A DNA stretch of 64,000 bases from Intestinibaculum porci (lineage in GTDB: Bacteria > Bacillota_I > Bacilli_A > Erysipelotrichales > Coprobacillaceae), in the NCBI RefSeq assembly GCF_003925875.1, contig NZ_AP019309.1, forward strand, positions 2,976,001 to 3,040,000, written 5' to 3'. The notes beneath the pieces were generated by a model that made no database searches, was not told the DNA's origin, and saw nothing but the letters and a program-made list of their open reading frames with translations. Shown here piece after piece: positions 9,041-17,189 of this stretch (the first letter of the stretch is position 1; each line of letters starts with the position of its first letter). Both the position numbers and the translations under genes were made by a program.

Positions 9041-10120
9041 ATGAGTTATTTTTTACTAGATGATTATGCCAATATGGAACCCTATCTTCCTGGCGAACAG
9101 CCGGAAGGCAAATGGATCAAACTCAATGCCAACGAATCCGCTTTGCCCCCTTCCCCAGCCGTTTTGAAAATTCTTAATGAAGCGGAATATGAAGGCATGG
9201 GTTTCTACTCTGATCCCCACTGTCACAAATTGAGACAGGCGATCGGCGAAGTCTATGGCTTTGACGAAAAGAACGTCTTCGTCGGTAATGGCGCGGATGA
9301 AGTCTTAGCTTTCTGTATGATGAGTTTCTTTAGAAAAGGCATGAAGATTGCCTTCCCTGATATCACTTATGATTTCTATCGCACGTATGCGACGACTTAT
9401 AACTTAGACTTTACCCAGTTCCCGCTGAATGACGACTTTACCATCAATGTCGATGATTATGTCGACTATGATGGCGATGTGATTTTAGCCAATCCCAACA
9501 ATCCTACCGGCATCGCCATCAGCGTTTCAGAGATTGAACGGATCGTTAAAAAGAATCCGGAACGAATGGTCATCATCGATGAAGCTTATGTCGATTACGG
9601 CAACGAATCATGTATTCCCTTAGTCAGAAAGTATGACAACTTATTAGTTGTGCAGACCTTCTCTAAGTCCCGGAATATGGCCGGGGCAAGAATTGGTTTT
9701 GCGATTGCCAATGAAGATATGATCACCGATATGAACAAGATCAAATTTGCCTTTAACCCCTTCAATATGTCTTCTTTAGCTATTGAAGCGGGGGCAGCGG
9801 CGGCCCGTGATGTCGACTACTGGCAGAAATGTATCCATCAGGTCTGTGATGTGCGGGATGCTTTTGAAAAAGATTTAAAGAAGTTAGGTTTTGATGTTAT
9901 CAATACAACAACCAACTTTACATTTATTACCCATCCCCATTTCTCTGCAACGTATCTCTTCAAAGAATTAAAGAAAAGACATATTTTAGTCCGGCATTAT
10001 GATACCCCACGAATTAATAATTACTTACGTATCACGATTGGCAGCTTTGATGTGATGTTAAAGGTGTTATATGCCATTAAAGAAATTGTAGGTGAAGGTT
10101 ATGAAAGTCCTGATCAGTGA
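9041..10120 (+). CDS. HisC-like class I/II PLP aminotransferase
   Basis: 359-residue fold-type I aminotransferase resembling histidinol-phosphate aminotransferase. It shows the substrate loop KLNANESALPPSP, VFVGNGADEVL, the PNNPTG motif (LANPNNPTGIAI), VIIDEAYVDY and the PLP lysine in TFSKSRNMAGARIGFA. No histidine biosynthesis genes are nearby, so a catabolic role on an alpha-amino group is more likely. AAGGAAAT precedes the ATG. Paired with the 2-hydroxyacid dehydrogenase downstream, it could produce a 2-oxo acid that is then reduced. Substrate is inferred from context only. Confidence 0.85.
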   Translation: MSYFLLDDYANMEPYLPGEQPEGKWIKLNANESALPPSPAVLKILNEAEYEGMGFYSDPHCHKLRQAIGEVYGFDEKNVFVGNGADEVLAFCMMSFFRKGMKIAFPDITYDFYRTYATTYNLDFTQFPLNDDFTINVDDYVDYDGDVILANPNNPTGIAISVSEIERIVKKNPERMVIIDEAYVDYGNESCIPLVRKYDNLLVVQTFSKSRNMAGARIGFAIANEDMITDMNKIKFAFNPFNMSSLAIEAGAAAARDVDYWQKCIHQVCDVRDAFEKDLKKLGFDVINTTTNFTFITHPHFSATYLFKELKKRHILVRHYDTPRINNYLRITIGSFDVMLKVLYAIKEIVGEGYESPDQ

Positions 10121-11051
10121 TTATCGTAATACTTTCACGCAAGAATATGAATTAAGTCAACAAGCTATTACGGGGCTTTGCGAGGCCGATGTCTCTTTGT
10201 GTGCATATGAAGATGAGCAGTTTCTCGACTTCCTACATAACACCGATGTACTTATAACCGCTTATCTCAAAATTGATGAAAGCTTCCTTCGCAAAGCCCC
10301 CCATTTAAAGGCCATTAGTATTTCTGCATCCGGATATTCAAATTGTGATCTAGAAGCGTTAGCGAGACATCAGATCACCCTGATGCACATCAAAGAATAC
10401 TGCAGCCGCGAAGTCAGCGAGCATGCCCTTTCCTTATTAATGAGTTTGAATCGGCGCTTGCCTTTCTATAAAAATGATGTTGATCATGAGCACTGGCAGT
10501 ATCAGGAATTTCCCATGAAAACCCTTGATCGCTCCAGTGTCACAATTTACGGCTTCGGTCATATCGGTAAAATCACCGCCTCTCTTTGTCATGCCTTAGG
10601 CATGAAGGTTTCCATTGTCGATCCTTTCGTGCAAAAAGCAACTTATCCCATTGTCTCTAAAGAAACGGGCGCACAGGCTGATTTTATTATCAGCCATATG
10701 CCCTTAACCAAGACGAACTCCCATTACTTTAATGACGCTTTCTTTCAAGCGATGCCATCGACATCTTTCTTTATCAATGTGGCAAGAGGCGGCTTAGTTG
10801 ATGAAGCGGCTTTAGTCAAAGCCTTAGATGAGCATACAATCGCGGGAGCCGGCTTAGATGTCTTAAGTGAGGAAAATCCAGATCTTCACAATCATCCTTT
10901 ATTACATCGCGATAACGTTATTTTAACACCACATGCGGCTTTTTATTCCACCGCATCCATTCAAAGATTATTTACGATCGCTGGTAAAAACGCAGCTTAC
11001 TATCTGCGTAATGAGCCAGATCGCATCCAGGAAATTGTTAGGGGGAAATAA
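10101..11051 (+). CDS. D-2-hydroxyacid dehydrogenase family oxidoreductase
   Basis: About 316 residues, NAD(P)-dependent 2-hydroxyacid dehydrogenase (SerA/lactate dehydrogenase D family). The Rossmann motif GFGHIGK lies mid-chain, the catalytic arginine in NVARGGLVDEAAL, the acid in LSEENPDL, and the catalytic histidine in LTPHAAFYS. It lacks any C-terminal ACT domain, so it is not a typical phosphoglycerate dehydrogenase. The ATG at 10101 is preceded by AGGTGAAGG and lies inside the aminotransferase gene (20-bp overlap), suggesting coupled translation. Likely reduces the 2-oxo acid from the preceding enzyme, regenerating NAD+. Confidence 0.85.
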   Translation: MKVLISDYRNTFTQEYELSQQAITGLCEADVSLCAYEDEQFLDFLHNTDVLITAYLKIDESFLRKAPHLKAISISASGYSNCDLEALARHQITLMHIKEYCSREVSEHALSLLMSLNRRLPFYKNDVDHEHWQYQEFPMKTLDRSSVTIYGFGHIGKITASLCHALGMKVSIVDPFVQKATYPIVSKETGAQADFIISHMPLTKTNSHYFNDAFFQAMPSTSFFINVARGGLVDEAALVKALDEHTIAGAGLDVLSEENPDLHNHPLLHRDNVILTPHAAFYSTASIQRLFTIAGKNAAYYLRNEPDRIQEIVRGK

Positions 11052-11055
11052 AAAT

Positions 11056-12303
11056 ATGAGTACTATGTATGAACGTGCAAAAAAAGTGTTTTCACCCGTT
11101 GCAGCCAGAGCTACAACATTAGGTGTTGTGAAAAGTGAAGGCAGCTATCTTTATACTGAAGATGGCCGTAAGATCTTAGACTTCGCTTCCGGCGTGGCCG
11201 TCAATAACTTAGGCGGTCGCCATCCACGCGTGGTCAAAGCCATTGAAAAGCAGTTAGAAACGATGATTCATGTTGGACATAACGTTGTCTACAATGAATC
11301 TTATGTGGAACTAGGCGAAAAGTTAGTAGAGCTCACTGGCGGTGATACGATGGTTTACTTCTCGAACTCTGGCGCCGAAGCTAATGAAGGGGCGATGAAA
11401 TGTGCCAAATATGTCACTGGCCGCCCGGGCGTCATTGCCTTTCACAATGCCTTCCATGGCCGCACTTATGGCGCCATGTCAATTACAGGCTCTTCAGCCG
11501 CTTATCGTAAACATTATGAACCCTTAATGCCAGCGGTTTATTTTGTCGATTATCCCCATGCTTTAACGCCTGCCGATGATGATGCAGCGATTCAGAAGAC
11601 CGTTGATGAATTACATGAACTCTTCGCGACCTTAATTGATCCATCGCAGGTGGCCTGTATGATCTTAGAGCCAGTTCAGGGTGAAGGCGGTTATATTGTC
11701 CCGCCAAAAAACTTCCTCAAAACCTTACGTCAGATTTGTGATGAACATGGCATTTTGCTGATCTTTGATGAAGTGCAGTGCGGGATGGGGCGCACCGGCA
11801 CGCTTTATGCCCATGAACAGTTTGGTGTCAAGCCAGATCTGTTTACCAGCGCCAAAGCCTTAGGCGGCGGGATTCCTTTATCCGCCATTATCGGTAAAAA
11901 AGAGATTATGGAAAAATGGCAGCCCGGCGCCCATGGCGGTACCTTTGGCGGTAACCCATTAGCCTGCGCGGCGGCTCTGGAAACTTTAAAAGTGATCGAA
12001 GATGAACATTTGTTAGAGAACTGTCAGAAGATGGGATCATATTTCAAAGAAGCACTCTATGATTTACAAAAGAAATATCCGCTCATCACCGACGTCCGTG
12101 GCCTCGGCCTCATGATCGGGATGCAGTTATCTGATCCCGCTAAAGTCAAAGCAATTCGCACGAAAGCCTTAGCGAAAGGTGTCCTCTTATTAGACTGCGG
12201 AAAACATAATGTCATCCGCTTTATCGCTCCTCTAAACGTTTCAAAAGAAGAGATTGATTTCTGCTTAAAAGTTTTAGACGAATGTTTTGAGGAGGCAGCC
12301 TAA
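11056..12303 (+). CDS. Class III aminotransferase (ornithine / acetylornithine / GABA type)
   Basis: 415-residue omega-aminotransferase. It shows FSNSGAEANEGAMKCA, the segment VACMILEPVQGEGGY, LLIFDEVQCGMGRTG and the PLP lysine in TSAKALGGGIPLSAIIG, then GTFGGNPLACAAAL. These fit the ArgD/RocD/GabT group. An upstream in-frame extension to 10933 lies inside the previous gene; the ATG at 11056, with GGGGG about 10 nt upstream, is the true start. In this operon, ornithine delta-transamination to glutamate semialdehyde is the most natural reaction. N-acetylornithine or GABA cannot be excluded. Confidence 0.88.
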   Translation: MSTMYERAKKVFSPVAARATTLGVVKSEGSYLYTEDGRKILDFASGVAVNNLGGRHPRVVKAIEKQLETMIHVGHNVVYNESYVELGEKLVELTGGDTMVYFSNSGAEANEGAMKCAKYVTGRPGVIAFHNAFHGRTYGAMSITGSSAAYRKHYEPLMPAVYFVDYPHALTPADDDAAIQKTVDELHELFATLIDPSQVACMILEPVQGEGGYIVPPKNFLKTLRQICDEHGILLIFDEVQCGMGRTGTLYAHEQFGVKPDLFTSAKALGGGIPLSAIIGKKEIMEKWQPGAHGGTFGGNPLACAAALETLKVIEDEHLLENCQKMGSYFKEALYDLQKKYPLITDVRGLGLMIGMQLSDPAKVKAIRTKALAKGVLLLDCGKHNVIRFIAPLNVSKEEIDFCLKVLDECFEEAA

Positions 12304-13439
12304 TGAATAACTTTACCTATCGTATGCCCATGACCGTTTACTTCAATGAAGACAGCAATGTCATTGAAGAAGAACTCGCCAAAGCTGGTGAGAATATCCT
12401 TTTGGCCTATGGCGGCGGATCAATTAAGAAAAATGGCATCTATGATGAACTCATGGCGATGCTTACGCGCTTAGATAAAAACGTCGTAGAGTTTTCCGGC
12501 ATTATGCCTAACCCCACTTATGCGAAAGTGCAGGAAGGCGCTAAGCTTTGTCGTCAGCATAAAATTGATTTTATCTTAGCGGTCGGCGGCGGCAGTGTCT
12601 TCGACTGCGTCAAGATTGTCTCCCTTCAAGCCAAAACAGATGAAGATATCTGGGCGATGCAGGAACGTAAAGAATATACCACCAGTGGTATTCCCTTTGG
12701 CGCGATCTTAACCGTTTCTGGCACTGGCTCGGAGATGAACAATATCGCTATTATTACCAATGAAGACAAACATATTAAAGGGCCATTAATGGGCAGTTAT
12801 GCTAAATTTGCCTTACTTAATGTCAATTATACGATGAGCGTTCCGATGCCTCAGGTCATCTCTGGCGCTTTTGATACCTTCTCTCATGCGATGGAAACTT
12901 ACTTTGGCAAGCATAAGAATGTCTCTGATGATATTGCCCTGGCAATTATGAAAAACACAGTCACAAACATGTTAAAAATGAAAGAAGATCCAATGAATAA
13001 AGAAATCCGCAGTGAACTCATGTGGGATTCAGCGATGGCAGAAAATGGTATTCTCAAAATTGGGAAAATCACTGATTTCCAGATCCATCAGATTGAACAT
13101 CAATTAGGTGCTTATACAAACTGTAACCATGGTTATGGTTTAGCTGTCATCACGCCTCATTTTTATGAACATCTCTATCTTTACAACATTTCTGCCTTTG
13201 TGAAGTTTGGTAAAGTCGTATGGGATTTAAAAGGTGATGACTTAGAGATCGCCGAAAAATCTATTGACTGCCTCGCTCATTTCATCAAAGAAATGGGTTT
13301 ACCAACAACTTTTAAAGATATGCATATTACCGATAAATCAATCTTAAGAAAAGTCGCTGATACATGTAATATCATGCCTGGATGTGCCAAACAGTTCTCT
13401 CGTGATGAACTGTATAACATCTTATTAGAATGCTTATAA
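12303..13439 (+). CDS. Iron-containing alcohol dehydrogenase (YqhD/BDH type)
   Basis: 378-residue group III alcohol dehydrogenase. The nucleotide loop is AVGGGSVFDCVK. Metal ligands appear as the Asp/His set in GAFDTFSHAMETYFG and the histidines in HQIEHQLGAYTNCNHGYG. The NADPH-dependent butanol dehydrogenase/YqhD branch is the best match. The start overlaps the aminotransferase stop by one base (TAATG). It could reduce the semialdehyde from the preceding enzyme to an alcohol, disposing of reductant. Last gene of the operon; an intrinsic terminator follows. Confidence 0.9.
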   Translation: MNNFTYRMPMTVYFNEDSNVIEEELAKAGENILLAYGGGSIKKNGIYDELMAMLTRLDKNVVEFSGIMPNPTYAKVQEGAKLCRQHKIDFILAVGGGSVFDCVKIVSLQAKTDEDIWAMQERKEYTTSGIPFGAILTVSGTGSEMNNIAIITNEDKHIKGPLMGSYAKFALLNVNYTMSVPMPQVISGAFDTFSHAMETYFGKHKNVSDDIALAIMKNTVTNMLKMKEDPMNKEIRSELMWDSAMAENGILKIGKITDFQIHQIEHQLGAYTNCNHGYGLAVITPHFYEHLYLYNISAFVKFGKVVWDLKGDDLEIAEKSIDCLAHFIKEMGLPTTFKDMHITDKSILRKVADTCNIMPGCAKQFSRDELYNILLECL

Positions 13440-13449
13440 ATTTTGTCTT

Positions 13450-13516
13450 ACGGGAGGGAACATCCCTCTATATGTGACTCCATCCCCAAATGAAATACAT
13501 ATATCTTCCCTCCCGC
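13450..13516 (+). other. Long inverted repeat in the operon 3' end
   Basis: CGGGAGGGA (about 13451-13459) pairs perfectly with TCCCTCCCG (13507-13515), and inner TATATGT/ACATATA arms extend the structure. It is not followed by a T-run, so it is not itself a standard terminator. It may be an mRNA 3' stabilising structure. Function unknown. Confidence 0.55.
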
Positions 13517-13539
13517 CTGACATTATTTATATAGAGAAG

Positions 13540-13567
13540 ACTCTGCCTATATCGCAGAGTTTTTTTA
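13540..13567 (+). terminator. Intrinsic terminator of the amino acid catabolic operon
   Basis: Stem ACTCTGC / GCAGAGT around a 7-nt loop, followed by seven T residues. It lies 100 nt after the alcohol dehydrogenase stop and ends the plus-strand operon before the convergent sigma-factor gene. Confidence 0.9.
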
Positions 13568-13590
13568 TTCGTCCAGAGGGGACTACGCTT

Positions 13591-15897
13591 TTACCCTTTA
13601 AAGTCTTCATAAAAATCGATGAGTTGCCTTTTCGCCTTGATCGTGCTTAATTTACCCAATGCCTTCATTTCAATTTGACGAATTCTTTCTCTCGTCACAT
13701 GATATCTTTCACCAATTTCTTCAAGGGTTTCTACTTTATGTCCACGAAGACCATAACGACAAATAATAATCTGAGCCTCTCTTTCGGTCAAGGTGCCAAT
13801 CAACTGATCAAGAGCTTCCGTTAACTGATTATTATAAATTTGTTTTTCGATATCATTCTTTTCATCCGCTAACGTATCTCCTAATAAAATCTGCTGATTA
13901 TCAGAAATAAAAGCATCAGTCGAATTTATGTGTAAAACGTTTGTACGTAAATCAAGGAGCTCATCCAGTTTTTCATTGTCGATTCCCATTTCCTGACAAA
14001 TGTATTGTCGTGCTTCTTTTTCGTTCATCCCCGCTACTTCCACATTTCTTTCAAGTGTGATCATTTTGACTATTTTTTCCATCGTATGCACGGGAATACG
14101 AATTAAAAAGCCTTCATCACAGATCATCCGCAACATCGATTGTCTGATCCACCAGGTGGCATATGTAGTAAATCGACACCCTTTCGTGATGTCAAACTTA
14201 TAAGCAGCTTTAAGCATTCCTTCAACTCCGACAATAAACAAATCAGCAATTTCTAAGTTATTGTTGAGGAAATACTGATACTTTAAAGCACACGAATATA
14301 CAAGAGCTTTGTTTTTCTCACATAAATCCGCTTCCGCCTGTTTATTGCCTTTTTGAATCTCTATACATAAGACTTCGTTCGATTCTGTGATGTTGGGATT
14401 GGCAAAAATAATGGACATTGAATCATTTTCTTCATTCTGATTCAATAAATCTGTAAAATCGTCAAGCAGGAAATCTTCAAGTTTCTCTTCATCTAAATCC
14501 GTTTGACCATTCTCAGTTACATCTTCGATTAAATGGCGACTTTTTAGATTTTTAATAATTGCTCGAATCACAACTTCGCTTAACCGGGCATTATTTCTAA
14601 GATCTTTTCTAACGACATCTTCTAAGTTAATCTTCTGCTTATCAGCATATGCCTGAACCTGTTTGGCAATCGTATAAATATCTTCGTTTTTACAATGTTC
14701 TGGGAAATATAATGGTTCAATCATATGAATCTGATTCGCACTAAAGATAATATTACCACGATAATATTGATTAAGTGATGTTTCATCAAGCATCTTCAAT
14801 AAACCAGATAGAGAACGCTGAGAGGCAGGAATTGCATCTTTATAAATGAGCTGTGAGATCTTATAAGCTTCCTTAACTTGACTGTATGTATCTACAACTT
14901 GATGACGCATGTCTGATAGATCATCTTTTAAAAGCTGGTATTCTTTCACATAAGCCATAATCATATCAATAGCATCGTCACTGATATGATCATCAGCTAA
15001 AAGCCGATCAAAATATTCGTCTTGTGTAGGCATGGGCTGATTACGTTTAACGGCATTTCTTAATTGATTAATCCTTACGGCAATATAGTAGTTATCACCA
15101 TTAGCCTTATCATGGCGTAACCATTTGATATCATCCTTAATAATACCATGATCATGCGCATAAATAAGAATAACATCCTTTTCAATGGCACTTTTGAGAT
15201 AACGTGATATTTTCTTTAATAGTCCCTTAAGTGAAAGGGTACTATTTGTGAGGGTGTAATAGTTCTTTAAATATTCTTTTAAACTGATTGCTTCATCACT
15301 TTTTAACTGTGCATCATACTGATCAACAATATGATGATTAATGACAAAGTTGCGAATATGTTTCATGTCTTCATGACTGAGACGTTTATCCTTACGAAGA
15401 AGCTGTAAGATTTCATACATTTCTACCTTATTGTGACTCACCCGATAATAGTGATCAATCTTTGATTCATAATATGCCACTGCCACGTGGGCATGTAAAA
15501 GTTCTTCTTTTATTGATGTAAAATATGTTTTAAGGGATTCATATTGATCTCCAATACACTCAATGATAATGCCATTTTTACCGATGATACTTAAAACTTC
15601 AGCCTGTTTATTGCCTGTAATATGACCAAAGATCTTGAGATAATTCTGATCCGTTAACTTATTCTTATATAAGAATGGCTGTACTAATGCCATGACTGTT
15701 TTCTCAAAACTTGTATTCTGAGCAGCGGTCATTTGTTTGGTTATGTAAATTTGATGATCAGCGAGAATCTGAATGATTTCATTTTTTTCACTGATGTTAT
15801 AGTTTCCAAACAATAATTCAAAACTCATATGATTCATACGGTCATCAGCCACATATGGCAACGCCTTATTTAAAATTTGTTCCTGTTCCATAATCAT
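13591..15897 (-). CDS. Large sigma-70-type factor with about 500-residue N-terminal extension
   Basis: 768-residue protein. The last ~260 residues are a full sigma-70 core: region 2 with NKALVYSCALKYQYF, KAAYKFDITKGCRFTTYATW and WIRQSM; a region-3 segment (IRIPVHTMEKIV); region 4 with LTEREAQIIICRYGL and the helix-turn-helix YHVTRERIRQIEMKAL. The first ~500 residues are not a standard sigma region. They contain several segments resembling sigma 1.1-like helical modules, such as residues near 20-45, 78-105 and 170-195. Primary sigma factors in Firmicutes are usually about 370-450 residues, so this is probably an additional factor with its own sensory or regulatory domain. No anti-sigma gene is adjacent. 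ATG at 15897 or 15891; weak GGGTG site. Confidence 0.85.
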   Translation of the reverse strand: MIMEQEQILNKALPYVADDRMNHMSFELLFGNYNISEKNEIIQILADHQIYITKQMTAAQNTSFEKTVMALVQPFLYKNKLTDQNYLKIFGHITGNKQAEVLSIIGKNGIIIECIGDQYESLKTYFTSIKEELLHAHVAVAYYESKIDHYYRVSHNKVEMYEILQLLRKDKRLSHEDMKHIRNFVINHHIVDQYDAQLKSDEAISLKEYLKNYYTLTNSTLSLKGLLKKISRYLKSAIEKDVILIYAHDHGIIKDDIKWLRHDKANGDNYYIAVRINQLRNAVKRNQPMPTQDEYFDRLLADDHISDDAIDMIMAYVKEYQLLKDDLSDMRHQVVDTYSQVKEAYKISQLIYKDAIPASQRSLSGLLKMLDETSLNQYYRGNIIFSANQIHMIEPLYFPEHCKNEDIYTIAKQVQAYADKQKINLEDVVRKDLRNNARLSEVVIRAIIKNLKSRHLIEDVTENGQTDLDEEKLEDFLLDDFTDLLNQNEENDSMSIIFANPNITESNEVLCIEIQKGNKQAEADLCEKNKALVYSCALKYQYFLNNNLEIADLFIVGVEGMLKAAYKFDITKGCRFTTYATWWIRQSMLRMICDEGFLIRIPVHTMEKIVKMITLERNVEVAGMNEKEARQYICQEMGIDNEKLDELLDLRTNVLHINSTDAFISDNQQILLGDTLADEKNDIEKQIYNNQLTEALDQLIGTLTEREAQIIICRYGLRGHKVETLEEIGERYHVTRERIRQIEMKALGKLSTIKAKRQLIDFYEDFKG

Positions 15898-16095
15898 TCA
15901 CCCATAACTGTTATCGGTTACATTTTATCATAAATAACCATCATTGAGATGAAAATCCTAGCTATAGAATTTTTCTTATTTCTCATATTATATGCAATAT
16001 ACATATCAATCACCTTATATTCATCGCCATTGTCAAAGTATTTATAGTAATAGATGAATATTATCCTCTAATATATATCTTAAGTATTTATCACC

Positions 16096-16137
16096 ATGAT
16101 AATTTATTATTGATAAATTTATAGAAAAGAGTACAAT
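16096..16137 (+). promoter_or_regulatory. Promoter of orphan binding protein with the shared 18-bp element
   Basis: The 18-bp element at 16096-16113 is identical to 3588-3605. The -35 TTGATA (16110-16115) occupies the same position within it, with a 16-bp spacer to the -10 TACAAT (16132-16137). Distance to the start codon is almost the same as in the other copy, so both genes are probably co-regulated. Confidence 0.65.
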
Positions 16138-16169
16138 CTAAGTAGATTTACTTTTAAGGGGGAATTTTA

Positions 16170-16940
16170 ATGAATAGAATTGTAAAATCTGGTATTGTAG
16201 GTGCCTTAGCTTTATCAATGGCTGGCTGTGGATCATCTTCTGGTAATAAGTCAAAAGCTTCCGCTAAAACGACCACAATTACCGTTGCGATCGCACCAGA
16301 CTACGCACCTTATGAATCACTTGATAAAAAAGGTAATATCGTTGGTTTTGATGCGGATATGGTTAAACTGTTCCCATCATACTTAAATACCGCTACTACG
16401 AAATATAAATTCAAGTATAACCAGATGTCATTTGATAACATCATTAACCAGTTACAGGCTGGTCAGGCTGATGTCGGTATTTCTGGTTTCAGTTACAACA
16501 AAAAGAGAAAAGTTTCATGGTCTGTCCCTTATACCGCTACGGCTCAGGTCGCCGTCATTAACAAAGACTCTAAGATTAAATCTATTAAAGATTTAGAAGG
16601 TAAGAAGTTAGCTGCGCAGTCTGGTTCGACTGGAGAAGTCGCTGCGAAGAAAGTCAAAGGTGCGACTGTTTCTTCTGTCTCTAATGCCCAGGAAAACTTC
16701 CCAGCTTTAAAAGCTAAACAGTTTGATGCCATTATCTGTGACTTAGCTGTCGCTAAGAAATATGCAAAAGCCCAGAACTTCAAGATCTTAAGTCAGTCAT
16801 TACTTGATGAAAAGAACTACATCGTGGCTAAACAGGGTAACACGAAGATGATTGGTATTATGAATAAAGCTTTAAAGAAGTTCATAGCGTCTAAAGATTA
16901 TAAGACATTAACTGATAAATATGGGTTAAAAGCCTTATAA
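16170..16940 (+). CDS. Orphan amino acid substrate-binding lipoprotein, paralog of 3664
   Basis: 256-residue family 3 solute-binding lipoprotein with lipobox MAGC, then a Ser/Lys-rich linker and VAIAPDYAPYESL. It is nearly superimposable on the protein at 3664 along its whole length, differing at scattered positions. No permease or ATPase follows; an intrinsic terminator comes right after the stop. It probably delivers substrate to the transporter encoded at 4448-5867, widening specificity or raising binding-protein dose. The duplication includes the promoter element and the ribosome site (AAGGGGGAATTT). Confidence 0.92.
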   Translation: MNRIVKSGIVGALALSMAGCGSSSGNKSKASAKTTTITVAIAPDYAPYESLDKKGNIVGFDADMVKLFPSYLNTATTKYKFKYNQMSFDNIINQLQAGQADVGISGFSYNKKRKVSWSVPYTATAQVAVINKDSKIKSIKDLEGKKLAAQSGSTGEVAAKKVKGATVSSVSNAQENFPALKAKQFDAIICDLAVAKKYAKAQNFKILSQSLLDEKNYIVAKQGNTKMIGIMNKALKKFIASKDYKTLTDKYGLKAL

Positions 16941-16943
16941 CGC

Positions 16944-16966
16944 AAAGCTCCTGCGGGAGCTTTTTT
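16944..16966 (+). terminator. Intrinsic terminator after orphan binding protein
   Basis: AAAGCTCC / GGGAGCTTT stem with a 3-nt loop, running into six T residues, 4 nt after the stop codon. Confidence 0.92.
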
Positions 16967-16967
16967 C

Positions 16968-17071
16968 TTTTCCACCATTTTAGTGGATAACTATTCATTA
17001 CAAAATGTTTTCCACCATCATTGTGGATAAATCTATTTTATTATCCGGATAGTCACCATGATGGTGGATAA
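16968..17071 (+). repeat. Cluster of DnaA-box-like motifs in inverted pairs
   Basis: TTTTCCACC (16968-16976) faces AGTGGATAA (16982-16990); TTTTCCACC (17008-17016) faces TGTGGATAA (17022-17030, reverse complement TTATCCACA, the consensus DnaA box); GGTGGATAA occurs again at 17063-17071. The sequences could equally be hairpins. A further hairpin ACGCACAT/ATGTGCGT follows at 17092-17110. No coding potential was seen in 16967-17189. Confidence 0.5.
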
Positions 17072-17189
17072 CCCTGCTAAAGAAAACTGTTACGCACATG
17101 AAATGTGCGTATTCCTGCTAAGGGACAATGTACTTTCCCTCACCGATCTCTTATAATTGACTATATCAGGTCAGGAAAGGAGCAATATT

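Noticed and set aside
10933-11055. N-terminal extension of the class III aminotransferase
   Set aside because: The added 41 residues are out-of-frame translation of the preceding dehydrogenase gene; the ATG at 11056 has the ribosome site and family start.
16968-17071. Chromosomal origin of replication
   Set aside because: DnaA-like motifs alone are not enough; there is no AT-rich unwinding tract pattern and no dnaA, dnaN or rpmH nearby.
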